A DNA stretch of 64,000 bases, from positions 496,001 to 560,000 of the forward strand of contig NZ_VKAB01000001.1 in the NCBI RefSeq assembly GCF_009769385.1. Direction: 5' to 3'. The position numbers and the translations under genes were made by a program. Positions within the stretch are counted from its first letter, which is position 1. Each line of letters starts with the position of its first letter. The notes beneath the pieces were generated by a model. It worked only from the letters and a program-made list of their open reading frames with translations. It did not search any database and was not told the origin of the DNA. Shown here in pieces: positions 16,648 to 27,174 of the stretch. The stretch comes from Saccharothrix deserti. Lineage in GTDB: Bacteria > Actinomycetota > Actinomycetes > Mycobacteriales > Pseudonocardiaceae.

Positions 16648-18756
16648 ATGGCTGCCGACTCGATCCTCCTCGCGGGCCGACCGTTCCCCCTCGGGGCGCA
16701 CCCCGAGGCCGGAGGTGTGCGCTTCGCGGTCTCGGCACCGCCCGCCGACGCCGTCGAAGTGTGCCTGATCAGCGAAGACGGCACGGAGGAGCGGGTCGAG
16801 CTGACCGAGCGCACGTTCGGCGTGTGGCACGGGCTGATCTCCGGCGTCACGCCCGGCCAGCGCTACGGCTACCGCGTGCACGGCCCGTACGACCCGGCGC
16901 GCGGCCTGCGGTGCAACCCGGCGAAGCTCCTGGTCGACCCGTATGCGACGCGGATCACCGGTTCGCTCGCGAACCTCGACGCGGCGCTCGGCTACGTGGG
17001 CGACCCGATGCTCGGCGGCCCGTCCGCGGTCGACTCGCTGGGCAGCGTGCCGCTGTCCGTGGTCACCTCGCCGGGCGGGCCGGACACCGGCGTGAAGCCC
17101 GACGTGCCGTTCGAGGAGGCGGTGGTCTACGAGCTGCACGTGCGCGGGTTCACCAAGCAGCACCCGGCCGTGCCCGAGCACCAGCGCGGCACCTACCTGG
17201 GGCTCGCGCACCCGGCCGTGGTCGAGCACCTGGTGCGGCTCGGCGTGACCTCGGTGGAGCTGCTGCCGGTGCACGCGTTCACGGACGAGCCGTCGCTGAT
17301 CCGGGCGGGCAGGCACAACTACTGGGGCTACTCGCCGCTGAGCTACTTCGCACCGCACCCCGGTTACGCCAGCGAGCCGGGCCACGAGGTGGAGGAGTTC
17401 CGCACGATGGTCTCCGCGCTGCACGCGGTGGGCATCGAAGTGATCATCGACGTGGTCTTCAACCACACCTGCGAGGGCGGGCCGGAGGGTCCGACGCTGT
17501 GCTACCGGGGCTTCGACGCGCCCGGCTACTACCTGCACATCGAGGGCGGCGGCACGCTCGACATCACCGGCTGCGGCAACACCACGGAGGCCGGTTCGCC
17601 GCAGTTCGTGCGGCTGGTGACCGACTCGCTGCGGTACTGGGCGACCGAGATGGGCGTGGACGGGTTCCGGTTCGACCTGGCCTCGACGCTGGGCCGGCCG
17701 GGCGGCGGCCGGTTCGACCGGGCGTCGGCGATGCTGACCGCGATCACCACCGACCCGGTGCTGTCGCGGTGCAAGCTGATCGCGGAACCGTGGGACGCGA
17801 CCGGTGACGGCTACCGGGTCGGCGACTTCGGCGTGCAGTGGGCGGAGTGGAACGGCCGGTACCGCGACACCGTGCGCGACTTCTGGCGCGGCATGACGAG
17901 CGTGCGCGACCTGGCGTACCGGCTGTCCGGGTCGTCCGACCTGTACTCGGACGACCTGCGGCGGCCGTGGCAGTCGATCAACTTCGTCACCGCGCACGAC
18001 GGGTTCACGCTGCGCGACCTGGTGTCGTACAACGAGAAGCACAACCTGGCCAACGGCGAGGACAACCGCGACGGCACCAACGACAACCGGTCGTGGAACT
18101 GCGGTGTGGAAGGAGAGACGGACGACCCGGCGGTGCTGGAGCTGCGTGCCCGGCAGGCGCGGAACCTGTTCGCCACGCTGATGCTGTCCACCGGCACCCC
18201 GATGCTGACCGCGGGTGACGAGCAGTGGCGCACCCAGGGCGGCAACAACAACGCGTACTGCCTGGACAACGAGACGTCGTGGGTGGACTGGAAGCTCGCC
18301 GGCGAGGCCGAGTCGATGCTGGCGTTCGCCCGGCGGGTGATCACCCTGCGCGCCGCGTCGCCCGCGTTGCGGCAGCCGCAGTTCTTCGACGGCCGCACCA
18401 CGGCGTCCGGCGCGCCCGACCTGGTGTGGTTCCGGCCGGACGGCGAGGAGATGGCCGAGACCGACTGGTTCGACGAGGGCCGCCGGTTCCTGGGCATGTG
18501 GATCGACGGCTCGAACAGCCTGTCCCGTTCGCGTGACGGCGAGCTGGTGTCCGACGACTCGTGGCTGCTGCTCCTGCACGCGGGTGCGGACCCGATCGAG
18601 GTCACCCTGCCGGCGGCGGAGTACGGCGGCCGGTACGAGCCGGCGATCGACTCCACCACCCCGGACGGTTCACCGGCGGTGGTGGAGAGCCTGGCCGCCG
18701 GCACCACCTTCGTCATGGGAGCCCGCTCCCTGGTGCTGCTCCGCGTGCCGAACTGA
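16648..18756 (+). CDS. glgX: Glycogen debranching enzyme GlgX
   Basis: 702 residues. An N-terminal CBM48-like domain (about 1-130, RYGYRVHGPYDP) precedes a GH13 barrel. The nucleophile Asp is in GVDGFRFDLAS, the acid Glu in LIAEPWD and the third acid in TAHDGFTL. A conserved NEKHNLANGEDNRDG segment and a C-terminal beta domain follow. It hydrolyses alpha-1,6 branches of phosphorylase-limited glycogen. The ATG at 16648 has GGAAAG about 10 nt upstream. It sits 3.3 kb from glgP, which would produce its limit-dextrin substrate. Confidence 0.93.
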   Translation: MAADSILLAGRPFPLGAHPEAGGVRFAVSAPPADAVEVCLISEDGTEERVELTERTFGVWHGLISGVTPGQRYGYRVHGPYDPARGLRCNPAKLLVDPYATRITGSLANLDAALGYVGDPMLGGPSAVDSLGSVPLSVVTSPGGPDTGVKPDVPFEEAVVYELHVRGFTKQHPAVPEHQRGTYLGLAHPAVVEHLVRLGVTSVELLPVHAFTDEPSLIRAGRHNYWGYSPLSYFAPHPGYASEPGHEVEEFRTMVSALHAVGIEVIIDVVFNHTCEGGPEGPTLCYRGFDAPGYYLHIEGGGTLDITGCGNTTEAGSPQFVRLVTDSLRYWATEMGVDGFRFDLASTLGRPGGGRFDRASAMLTAITTDPVLSRCKLIAEPWDATGDGYRVGDFGVQWAEWNGRYRDTVRDFWRGMTSVRDLAYRLSGSSDLYSDDLRRPWQSINFVTAHDGFTLRDLVSYNEKHNLANGEDNRDGTNDNRSWNCGVEGETDDPAVLELRARQARNLFATLMLSTGTPMLTAGDEQWRTQGGNNNAYCLDNETSWVDWKLAGEAESMLAFARRVITLRAASPALRQPQFFDGRTTASGAPDLVWFRPDGEEMAETDWFDEGRRFLGMWIDGSNSLSRSRDGELVSDDSWLLLLHAGADPIEVTLPAAEYGGRYEPAIDSTTPDGSPAVVESLAAGTTFVMGARSLVLLRVPN

Positions 18757-18872
18757 TCGGGGCTTCACCGGTCTTCACGGGTGGGTGCCGGGTGCGAAGC
18801 GTCGGCCACCGAGGCAATCCTGCCGGGTGAGAGGCCTGTGCGCGGGTCACGGATTCGTGCCACCATGCCGGC

Positions 18873-18965
18873 GTGGCCCGTCCGTTGCTGACCTGGCGTG
18901 ACCGCACGATCGACCTCCTGCTGGTGGCGTCGTGCGGGTGTAGCCGGACGCGACGCGGCCGGTAG
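18873..18965 (+). CDS. Putative cysteine-responsive leader peptide
   Basis: A 30-codon reading frame from a GTG, reading MARPLLTWRDRTIDLL then LVASCGCSRTRRGR. The core R-T-I-D-L-x3-A-S-x-C matches the style of the short actinobacterial leader peptides (RHVDLxRxSSxxC) found before sulfur-metabolism genes. Two Cys codons (18933-18935 and 18939-18941) sit just before a strong hairpin. It lies 83 bp upstream of cysteine dioxygenase. No clear ribosome binding site precedes the GTG, so the exact start is uncertain. Translation and attenuation are inference. Confidence 0.55.
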   Translation: MARPLLTWRDRTIDLLLVASCGCSRTRRGR

Positions 18966-18998
18966 ACCACACCTCGTTCGACCGACACCGCGTCGCGT
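18948..18998 (+). promoter_or_regulatory. Candidate attenuator hairpin between leader peptide and cysteine dioxygenase
   Basis: Perfect 11-bp arms ACGCGACGCGG (18948-18958) and CCGCGTCGCGT (18988-18998), followed by CTTGATC. The left arm begins 7 nt after the second Cys codon of the leader frame and ends before its stop, so a ribosome in the leader would cover it. No alternative antiterminator pairing was worked out. Confidence 0.5.
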
Positions 18999-19048
18999 CT
19001 TGATCGCTACCCCGCAATCCACCCGTAGCCATCAAGGAGCGACCCACC

Positions 19049-19633
19049 GTGACCGCGACCATCGCGCGCCCCGAGCTGCACCTGCACCCGAAGCTGGACG
19101 TGCCGTTCCTGCGCGACCTCATCCACCCCGAACGCGACCTGTTGACGCCGCGCGAACTGCGCGAGCTGACCTCCAGCGTCGCCTCCGAGCTGACCACCCC
19201 GTTGCTGGACATCCTCGAGTTCGACCCGGACCGGCGCTGGTGGGCGCGGCTCGGGCTGACCGAGGGCGTCGAGCTGTGGCTGCTGAGCTGGTTGCCCGGT
19301 CAGGGCACCGAGCCGCACGACCACGGCGGGGCGGCGGGCTCGTTCACCGTGCTGACCGGTGAGCTGGCGGAGGACTACCGCTATCCCGGTGGACCGATCC
19401 GCAGCGCGCTGCGCCCCGTCGGCAGTGCTTTGGGGTTCGGGGCCGGGCGTGCGCACCAGGTGCTCAACCAGGGCGTCGTCGGTGCGGCGAGCGTGCACGC
19501 CTACTCGCCGCCGTTGGTGCCGACGCGTGAGTACCCGAGCCTGGCCGACATCCCGCAGGAGATCTCGCCGTTGCCCGCCCGGCGGCTGCCGTTGGAGCAG
19601 CTGCGCGTTCTGGCCGACCAGGAGGGCCCGTGA
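19049..19633 (+). CDS. Cysteine dioxygenase family protein
   Basis: 194 residues, a small cupin. The iron ligands are readable: His90 and His92 in EPHDHGG, and a third His136 in RAHQVLN; another conserved His150 precedes AYSPPL. Cysteine dioxygenase oxidises cysteine to cysteine sulfinate with O2. AAGGAG lies about 10 nt before the GTG at 19049. The next gene, a rhodanese, overlaps it by 4 bp. The long leader (about 290 bp from glgX) with a Cys-containing mini-frame suggests cysteine-dependent control. Confidence 0.9.
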   Translation: MTATIARPELHLHPKLDVPFLRDLIHPERDLLTPRELRELTSSVASELTTPLLDILEFDPDRRWWARLGLTEGVELWLLSWLPGQGTEPHDHGGAAGSFTVLTGELAEDYRYPGGPIRSALRPVGSALGFGAGRAHQVLNQGVVGAASVHAYSPPLVPTREYPSLADIPQEISPLPARRLPLEQLRVLADQEGP

Positions 19634-20016
19634 GTGCCGAGCAGTTGCTGGAGGAAGCGCGGCGGACGTTGACCCGCGTCGAGCCGCACGAGCTGGCGGG
19701 CCTGTCGGACGTGCTGGTGGTGGACATCCGCCCGCACCACAACCGTGCCGCCGAGGGCGAGATCCCCGGCTCGATCCCGATCGAGCGCATCGTCCTGGAG
19801 TGGCGCCTGGACCCGAACGGCGAACACCGCATCCCCGGCTTCACCGCCGACACCACCGTCGTCGTCCTGTGCAACGAGGGCTACGCCTCCAGCCTCGCCG
19901 CCCGCGACCTCCAACGCGTAGGCCTCCCCAACGCAACGGACCTGATCGGCGGCTTCCGCGCCTACGCCGCCGCCGGCCTCCCCATCCGCCCAGGCCCAAC
20001 CCCACCAGTCACCTGA
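19630..20016 (+). CDS. Rhodanese-like sulfurtransferase
   Basis: 128 residues, single rhodanese domain. An early VVDIRP segment (about residue 30), the active-site loop with Cys81 in VLCNEGYASSLAA, and a final GGFRAYAAAGLP segment are all present. It would carry persulfide sulfur from thiol catabolism, matching co-transcription with cysteine dioxygenase (GTGA overlap). The stop is followed within about 12 bp by the first unit of the 22-bp repeat array. Confidence 0.88.
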   Translation: MSAEQLLEEARRTLTRVEPHELAGLSDVLVVDIRPHHNRAAEGEIPGSIPIERIVLEWRLDPNGEHRIPGFTADTTVVVLCNEGYASSLAARDLQRVGLPNATDLIGGFRAYAAAGLPIRPGPTPPVT

Positions 20017-20028
20017 CCCCCACCCCGC

Positions 20029-20180
20029 GAGAGTCCAACACTCAGGCGCCGTGTGTCCTACGTTCGCGGGCGGTGTGTCCTACGTTCGCGGGCGGTGTGT
20101 CCTACGTTCGCGGGCGGTGTGTCCTACGTTCGCGGGCGGTGTGTCCTACGTTCGCGGGCGGTGTGTCCTACGTTCGCGGG
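20029..20180. repeat. 22-bp-period direct repeat array
   Basis: Seven units in strict 22-bp register. The first starts GAGAGTCCAACACTCAGG at 20029. Six more, starting GTGTGTCCTACGTTCGCGGG, begin at 20051, 20073, 20095, 20117, 20139 and 20161; the last is cut short. The first five of these six are identical. The first unit belongs to the same family as the units at 40.2 kb and is likewise preceded by CCCGC. There are no spacers, so it is not CRISPR. It fills the gap before the membrane/TPR gene at 20181. Confidence 0.9.
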
Positions 20181-21344
20181 GTGGGGGAACCGGTGGGTGG
20201 GTGGTCGCGTCTGCAGGGCGTGTGGAAAGTGCTGACCGGGTTGGTCCTGGTCGTCCTGGTGGTCTGGCGGCCGAGCGTGGCGTCGTTCGGCGGGGCCGCG
20301 TGCGGCACCTGGGTCGTTCTCGCCCTGCTGCAACTCGGGTTGCTCTTGGGTGCGGCGGTGTTCCGGGTGCGGGTGCCGTTGGTCGTGATCGGCATCGGGC
20401 GTGAGCTGCGCACGTGGAACCGGCCCCACCTGCGGGTCGTGTGGCGGTCTGTTCCGCTGCTCCTCTCGGTGGGCCTGTCGTCGATCAAGGCGCCGGTCCG
20501 CCGTCGGCTGTGGCTGACCGGGCTCACGTCGGTGGTGCTGTCCACGGCGGCCGTGGTGGTGGCCTGGCTCGGGGCGCTGGTCTGGTCGGACGCGGACCAG
20601 CCGTTCCTGCGTGGGTTCGCGATCGCCGGCACGGCGGTACTGGTCAACGGCCTGTGGCCGCGACGCGGCGCGGGCACCACCTCGCCGGGGTGGTTCGTGT
20701 TCGCACTCCCCCGCGTCTCCGGACGAACGGCGGCGGAGTTCGAGGCGACACCGCTGGTCAACGAGGTGTCGGACGCACTGGAGGTCGGTGACCTGGACCG
20801 GGCCGAGGCGATCGCGGACGAGCTGGTCGAACGCCACCCCACGCTGCTGGTCGCGATCGGCGCACGGGTCGCCGTGCTGACGTTGCGCGCCAAGTACGGC
20901 GAGGCGCTGCACACGGTCAGCGGCCTGGTCGCCCGCACCGACCTGGGCCCGCGCGACATGGCGTTCGTGCTCGCGGAGATGGCCAGCTCCACCGCCAACG
21001 CCATCGAAGGCGGCCAACTGCCCGCCGACATCGGCCTGCCGGCGGCGAAACGGGCGGCGGACGGCGCGATGCAGTTCGGCTACCCGCGCTACCGGTGCAA
21101 CGGCACGCTGGCCCAGCTCGCACTGCTGGAGAACGACCACGCCACCGCGCTCACCCTCGCCACCCAGGCCAAGAAGTCCAGCGAGGGCAGGTTGTCACGG
21201 GCGGACGCGCTGGCCACGATCGCCCGGGCCCAGATGGCCGCCGGGGACAACGCGGCGGCCCGCGCGACTCTGGTCGAAGCGGAGGAATTGGCCGGCTGGA
21301 TGCCCCGCGTCGCGGAAACCAGCGCCCGGCTCAACATCTCCTGA
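20181..21344 (+). CDS. Membrane protein with C-terminal TPR-like region
   Basis: About 387 residues if the GTG at 20181 is the start; in-frame GTGs at 20220 and 20229 are also possible and the upstream repeat array gives no clear ribosome binding site. Four hydrophobic segments fall in the first ~170 residues. The remainder is helical with Ala-rich pairs (DLDRAEAIADELVERHP, ALLENDHATALTLATQAKK, AGDNAAARATLVEAEELAG) resembling tetratricopeptide repeats. No function is recognised. The repeat array abutting its start may influence its expression. Confidence 0.7.
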   Translation: MGEPVGGWSRLQGVWKVLTGLVLVVLVVWRPSVASFGGAACGTWVVLALLQLGLLLGAAVFRVRVPLVVIGIGRELRTWNRPHLRVVWRSVPLLLSVGLSSIKAPVRRRLWLTGLTSVVLSTAAVVVAWLGALVWSDADQPFLRGFAIAGTAVLVNGLWPRRGAGTTSPGWFVFALPRVSGRTAAEFEATPLVNEVSDALEVGDLDRAEAIADELVERHPTLLVAIGARVAVLTLRAKYGEALHTVSGLVARTDLGPRDMAFVLAEMASSTANAIEGGQLPADIGLPAAKRAADGAMQFGYPRYRCNGTLAQLALLENDHATALTLATQAKKSSEGRLSRADALATIARAQMAAGDNAAARATLVEAEELAGWMPRVAETSARLNIS

Positions 21345-21377
21345 TCCAGAGGGAATGCGGTAATCCCGAATTGCCTT

Positions 21378-21899
21378 CTAGGCAGGCGGGTTCGGCACGG
21401 TCGGCAGACCTCCGGGCGGCACGGGCAGACCGCAGTTCTGCACCATGTCGTGCACGGTTTTCAGCACCGCGGACACCTCGTTGCGCAGTTTCGTCGGATC
21501 GGGCGGCACGGCCCCGACCACGACCTTGCCCAACACGCTGTACACGCCGGCGAACACCGCCATGACGTGGGACAGGCACAGCTCGGGCCCGAGCACCTGC
21601 TCTTCCGCGGGCAGAGCGCTGACCGGCGGCTTCGGCAGGCACTTCGCGTCCTGCAACGCGGCCAGCAGGCCGAGGGCGTCACCCAGCGCGGGTGCGCCCT
21701 CGGCGGGCACGGGCGGCACCGCGGTCAGCGCGCCGACCACCTTCTTCAGGGTGTCCGCGAACTGCGCGACCAATCCGGCACACGCGACGGGCGGTTCCGC
21801 CGCGTTTTCTTTCGCCGTCGCGCCCGGGACGACCGCCGCGACGACCGCCGCGACGAACAGCACGACCAACAAAGAACCCACTGTCGCGAATTTCTTCAC
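21378..21899 (-). CDS. Small secreted protein with four cysteines
   Basis: 173 residues. A Sec-type signal peptide (Lys-Lys, then a hydrophobic stretch to about residue 24, with GATAKE near the cleavage site) precedes a mature domain rich in Ala, Val and Pro. Cysteines lie at 40, 87, 108 and 156 and could form two disulfides. The C-terminus is Pro/Gly-rich. I recognise no family. It lies downstream of glgP on the same strand but is separated from it by a strong terminator, so it is probably transcribed on its own. Confidence 0.7.
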   Translation of the reverse strand: MKKFATVGSLLVVLFVAAVVAAVVPGATAKENAAEPPVACAGLVAQFADTLKKVVGALTAVPPVPAEGAPALGDALGLLAALQDAKCLPKPPVSALPAEEQVLGPELCLSHVMAVFAGVYSVLGKVVVGAVPPDPTKLRNEVSAVLKTVHDMVQNCGLPVPPGGLPTVPNPPA

Positions 21900-21999
21900 C
21901 GTACGGAGCGTAAGCCCGAAAACACCCTTCCACCAGCGGAGGACACGAATTCACCCGCCAGAAGAGAACGGTCCAGAAGTGTTAAGACAAATACGATTC

Positions 22000-22032
22000 A
22001 GATGACCGCCGGCCACCCCGGCGGTCATCTGA
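22000..22032 (-). terminator. Hairpin terminator downstream of glgP
   Basis: Perfect 14-bp arms CAGATGACCGCCGG and CCGGCGGTCATCTG around a 5-nt loop, immediately after the glgP stop on the minus strand and followed there by an AT-rich stretch. Confidence 0.8.
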
Positions 22033-22041
22033 TCGGGCGGT

Positions 22042-24612
22042 TCAACCGGCCAGCACGACCCGGCCGAGTTCAGCGGGTGACGCGAGCAGGTCGTGCCTCG
22101 GCAGCACGCGCACCGTGTAGCCCACGGCGCCCGCGTGCGGCAACGGCACCTCGATCTCGTAGTTCCCGTTGCCCGCGTACTGCATCCCGTGCGTGACCAC
22201 GTCGTACAGCTCGTCCGAGTCGCCGACCCGCCCCAGCGCCACCTGCACGTCCACTTCGGACGGCTCCAGCCCGGCCAGCTCGATCCGCGCCCGCACGCCC
22301 ACCGGCGAGCCGAGCTTCGGCGTGGCCGACCCGTTCAGCGACATCTCCGACTCCAGCACCCGCACCCGCGTCCACGACGCCCGCAGCCGCTGCCGGTACG
22401 CGGCCAGCTCCTTCGCGCCGCGGAAACCCTCGCCGACCACGGAAGCGGCCGACGACGCGGCGGGCGCGTACAGGTTCTCCACGTACTCGCGCACCATCCG
22501 CGACGCCTGCACGGCCGGGCCGAGCGACGCCAGCGTGTGCCGGACCATCGCCAGCCACCGGGTCGGCACGCCGTCCTCACCGCGGTCGTAGAACAGCGGC
22601 GCGACCTGGTTGCCGAGCAGGTCGTACAGCGCGGCGGCCTCCAGGTCGTCACGCCGGGTCGGGTCGTTGATGCCGTCGGCGGTCGGGATGGCCCAGCCGT
22701 TGCTGCCGTCGTACAGCTCGTCCCACCAGCCGTCGCGGATCGACAGGTTCAGCCCGCCGTTCAGCGCCGACTTCATGCCGGACGTGCCGCAGGCCTCCAG
22801 CGGGCGCATCGGGTTGTTCAGCCACACGTCGCAGCCCCAGTACAGGTACCGGGCCATGGACATGTCGTAGTCGGGCAGGAACACGATCCGGTGCCGCACG
22901 CCCGCGTCGTCGGCGTACCGGACGATCTGCTGGATCAACGCCTTGCCGCCGTCGTCGGCCGGGTGCGACTTGCCCGCGACGACGAGCTGCACCGGCCGTT
23001 CCGGGTGCAGCAGCATCGCGCGCAGGCGCTCCGGGTCGCGCAGCATCAACGTGAGCCGCTTGTAGGTCGGCACGCGGCGGGCGAAGCCGACGGTCAGCAC
23101 GTCCGGGTCGAACACCGAGTCGGTCCAGCCCAGCTCCAACGCGGACGCGCCGCGCTGCAACCACGACGCGCGCGTGCGGCGGCGGACCTCGTCGACGAGC
23201 TTCGCGCGCAGCTCGTTGCGCAGCTCCCACAGCCGCTGGTCGGTGACCGGCTCGAACCCGCGCAGGCCGACGCCGTCGTCCTCCGACTCGCCCAGCAGCC
23301 TGCTCATCTCGGTCGCCGCCCAGGTCGGGCCGTGCACGCCGTTGGTGACCGAGCCGATCGGCACCTCGGCGGCGTCGAAGCCCGGCCACAGGCCGCGGAA
23401 CATGTCCCGGCTGACCCGGCCGTGCAGCTTGGACACACCGTTCGCGCGCTGCGCGAGCCGCAGGCCCATGTGCGCCATGTTGAACAGGCCGGGGTTGTCC
23501 TCCGCGCCGAGGGCGAGGATGCGCTGGGTGTTCACGCCCGGCAGCAGCGTCTCCGGGCCGAAGTAGTGCTGCACCAGGTCCACCGGGAACCGGTCGATAC
23601 CGGCCGGGACCGGCGTGTGCGTGGTGAACACCGTGCCCGCGCGGACCGCGGCCAGCGCCTGGTCGAAGTCCAGGCCCTCGCCGGTGACCAGCTCGCGGAT
23701 GCGCTCCAGGCCGAGGAAGCCGGCGTGGCCCTCGTTGGTGTGGAACACCTCGGGCGAGGCGTGGCCGGTCAGGTCGCAGTACGTGCGCACGGCCCGGACG
23801 CCGCCGATGCCCGCCAGGATCTCCTGCCGGATGCGGTGGTCCTGGTCGCCGCCGTAGAGGCGGTCGGTGACGCCGCGCAGGTCCTCGTCGTTCTCCTCCA
23901 CGTCGGAGTCGAGCAGGAGCAGCGGGATGCGGCCGACCTGCGCCTTCCAGATCTTGGCCCGCAGCACGCGGTCGCCCGGCATGGCGACGTGCACCAGGAT
24001 CGGCGCGCCGGACGGCTCGGTGAGCAGTTCCAGCGGCAGGCCGCGCGGGTCGAGGACGGGGTAGTGCTCGATCTGCCAGCCGTCCAGGCTCAACGCCTGC
24101 CGGAAGTAGCCGGACCGGTAGAGCAGACCGACCGCGATCAGCGGAACGCCCAGGTCGGAGGCGGCTTTGAGGTGGTCGCCCGCCAGCACGCCGAGGCCGC
24201 CGGAGTAGTTCGGCAGCGCCTCGGTGACGCCGAACTCCATGGAGAAGTAGGCGATCGCGTTCGGCAGGGGGTGGAGCTCGTGGTTCCCGTGCTCGCGGCG
24301 CTGCCGGACCTCGTCCTGGCGGCGCTGGAACCAGCGGGGGCCGGTGGTGTAGCGGTGCAGGTCGTCGGCCAGCGCGCGGGCGTGGGCGAGGAACTGCTCG
24401 TCACGGGACAGCGCGTCGAGGCGTTCGGGCGCGACCACGGACAGCAGGCGCAGCGGGTCGCCGCCCTCCGCCCACAGCTCGGGGTCGACCGACGCGAACA
24501 GGTCCTGGGTGGGCTGGTGCCACGTCCACCGCAGGTTCGTGGCGAGAGTGCCCAGGGCCGCCAACGGCTCGGGCAGGCTGGCTCGGACGGTGAACCGGCG
24601 AAGTGCTCGCAT
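22042..24612 (-). CDS. glgP: Alpha-glucan (glycogen) phosphorylase GlgP, actinobacterial type
   Basis: 856 residues from the ATG at 24612 (AAGG 9 nt upstream; an in-frame upstream ATG at 24651 adds only non-family sequence). An N-terminal domain of about 110 residues (the DUF3417-like part of this subgroup) precedes the GT35 core with YFSMEFGVTEALPNYSGGLG, HTNEGHAGF and HTPVPAG. The PLP region EACGTSGMKSALNGGLNLS carries the lysine. It phosphorolyses alpha-1,4 glucan to glucose-1-phosphate. It is divergent from glgE across about 480 bp, placing glucan breakdown and GlgE-based synthesis side by side. Confidence 0.93.
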   Translation of the reverse strand: MRALRRFTVRASLPEPLAALGTLATNLRWTWHQPTQDLFASVDPELWAEGGDPLRLLSVVAPERLDALSRDEQFLAHARALADDLHRYTTGPRWFQRRQDEVRQRREHGNHELHPLPNAIAYFSMEFGVTEALPNYSGGLGVLAGDHLKAASDLGVPLIAVGLLYRSGYFRQALSLDGWQIEHYPVLDPRGLPLELLTEPSGAPILVHVAMPGDRVLRAKIWKAQVGRIPLLLLDSDVEENDEDLRGVTDRLYGGDQDHRIRQEILAGIGGVRAVRTYCDLTGHASPEVFHTNEGHAGFLGLERIRELVTGEGLDFDQALAAVRAGTVFTTHTPVPAGIDRFPVDLVQHYFGPETLLPGVNTQRILALGAEDNPGLFNMAHMGLRLAQRANGVSKLHGRVSRDMFRGLWPGFDAAEVPIGSVTNGVHGPTWAATEMSRLLGESEDDGVGLRGFEPVTDQRLWELRNELRAKLVDEVRRRTRASWLQRGASALELGWTDSVFDPDVLTVGFARRVPTYKRLTLMLRDPERLRAMLLHPERPVQLVVAGKSHPADDGGKALIQQIVRYADDAGVRHRIVFLPDYDMSMARYLYWGCDVWLNNPMRPLEACGTSGMKSALNGGLNLSIRDGWWDELYDGSNGWAIPTADGINDPTRRDDLEAAALYDLLGNQVAPLFYDRGEDGVPTRWLAMVRHTLASLGPAVQASRMVREYVENLYAPAASSAASVVGEGFRGAKELAAYRQRLRASWTRVRVLESEMSLNGSATPKLGSPVGVRARIELAGLEPSEVDVQVALGRVGDSDELYDVVTHGMQYAGNGNYEIEVPLPHAGAVGYTVRVLPRHDLLASPAELGRVVLAG

Positions 24613-25094
24613 GGCGTCGGACCTTATCCCCCATCCAGCGGTGCGGAGCAACGGTCACCCGAACCGATGCAGGGACCGATACAGCCTCACCTGGGCTGAC
24701 GTCTTCACAGGTGTTCTTCCGTACACGTTCCGCAACGTTAACGCCCCGCCGACGCCGTCGACGTACCCGGCTCGATACCGGATGGACTCGAAACGACAAC
24801 CCGGTCGCCACGATCACCTGCGACGATCCGTCCGGCATGACAGAGACCGCGTGCACCACAGCGAGTGACGGATCGGCCTGATCATCCCCCGAACGGTACC
24901 GGCGTGGCACCAGGGTGATGCCGATCACTACCTGAGAATCTGCTCTTCCATCGCGAGACGGATGCCGCCCCAAGTGTGCAATCCAATCAGAAGGGGTAGG
25001 AACACCAGGTGGGAGTCCCCGGTGACGGCGCACCCGATCGCTGCGGGCAGACTTGACCGTGCACGCGTCACACCAGGTGAGAGGGGCGCTGCCG
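24613..25094. other. Divergent promoter region between glgP and glgE
   Basis: 482 bp with no convincing gene on either strand; the short frames present do not look coding. It must hold the promoters for glgP (minus) and glgE (plus). TTGACC at about 25051 is a possible -35 for glgE, without a matching -10 that I can defend. No long palindrome was seen. Confidence 0.5.
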
Positions 25095-27074
<1,980 letters not shown>

Positions 27075-27174
27075 AAACCCAGCCCGGTCCCCTTTACCGA
27101 GTCCCCGTGCCCGCCGAAGAGCACGAGGGACGATCGAACGCACCCCCAATGAGGTGGGACGAGGTGGAGCACAC

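Noticed and set aside
15620-16738. Longer ABC ATPase beginning near 16738 or at 16468
   Set aside because: The extra N-terminal residues do not resemble the family and would be encoded across repeat copy 2; the GTG at 16423 has a well-placed GAGG.
20029-20180. CRISPR array
   Set aside because: The 22-bp units are directly adjacent with no spacers, and no cas gene is present.
22093-24699. 868-codon open frame on the plus strand opposite glgP
   Set aside because: It is an antisense frame created by high third-position GC; its translation is Arg/His/Val-rich with no domain, while the minus strand encodes a complete GlgP.
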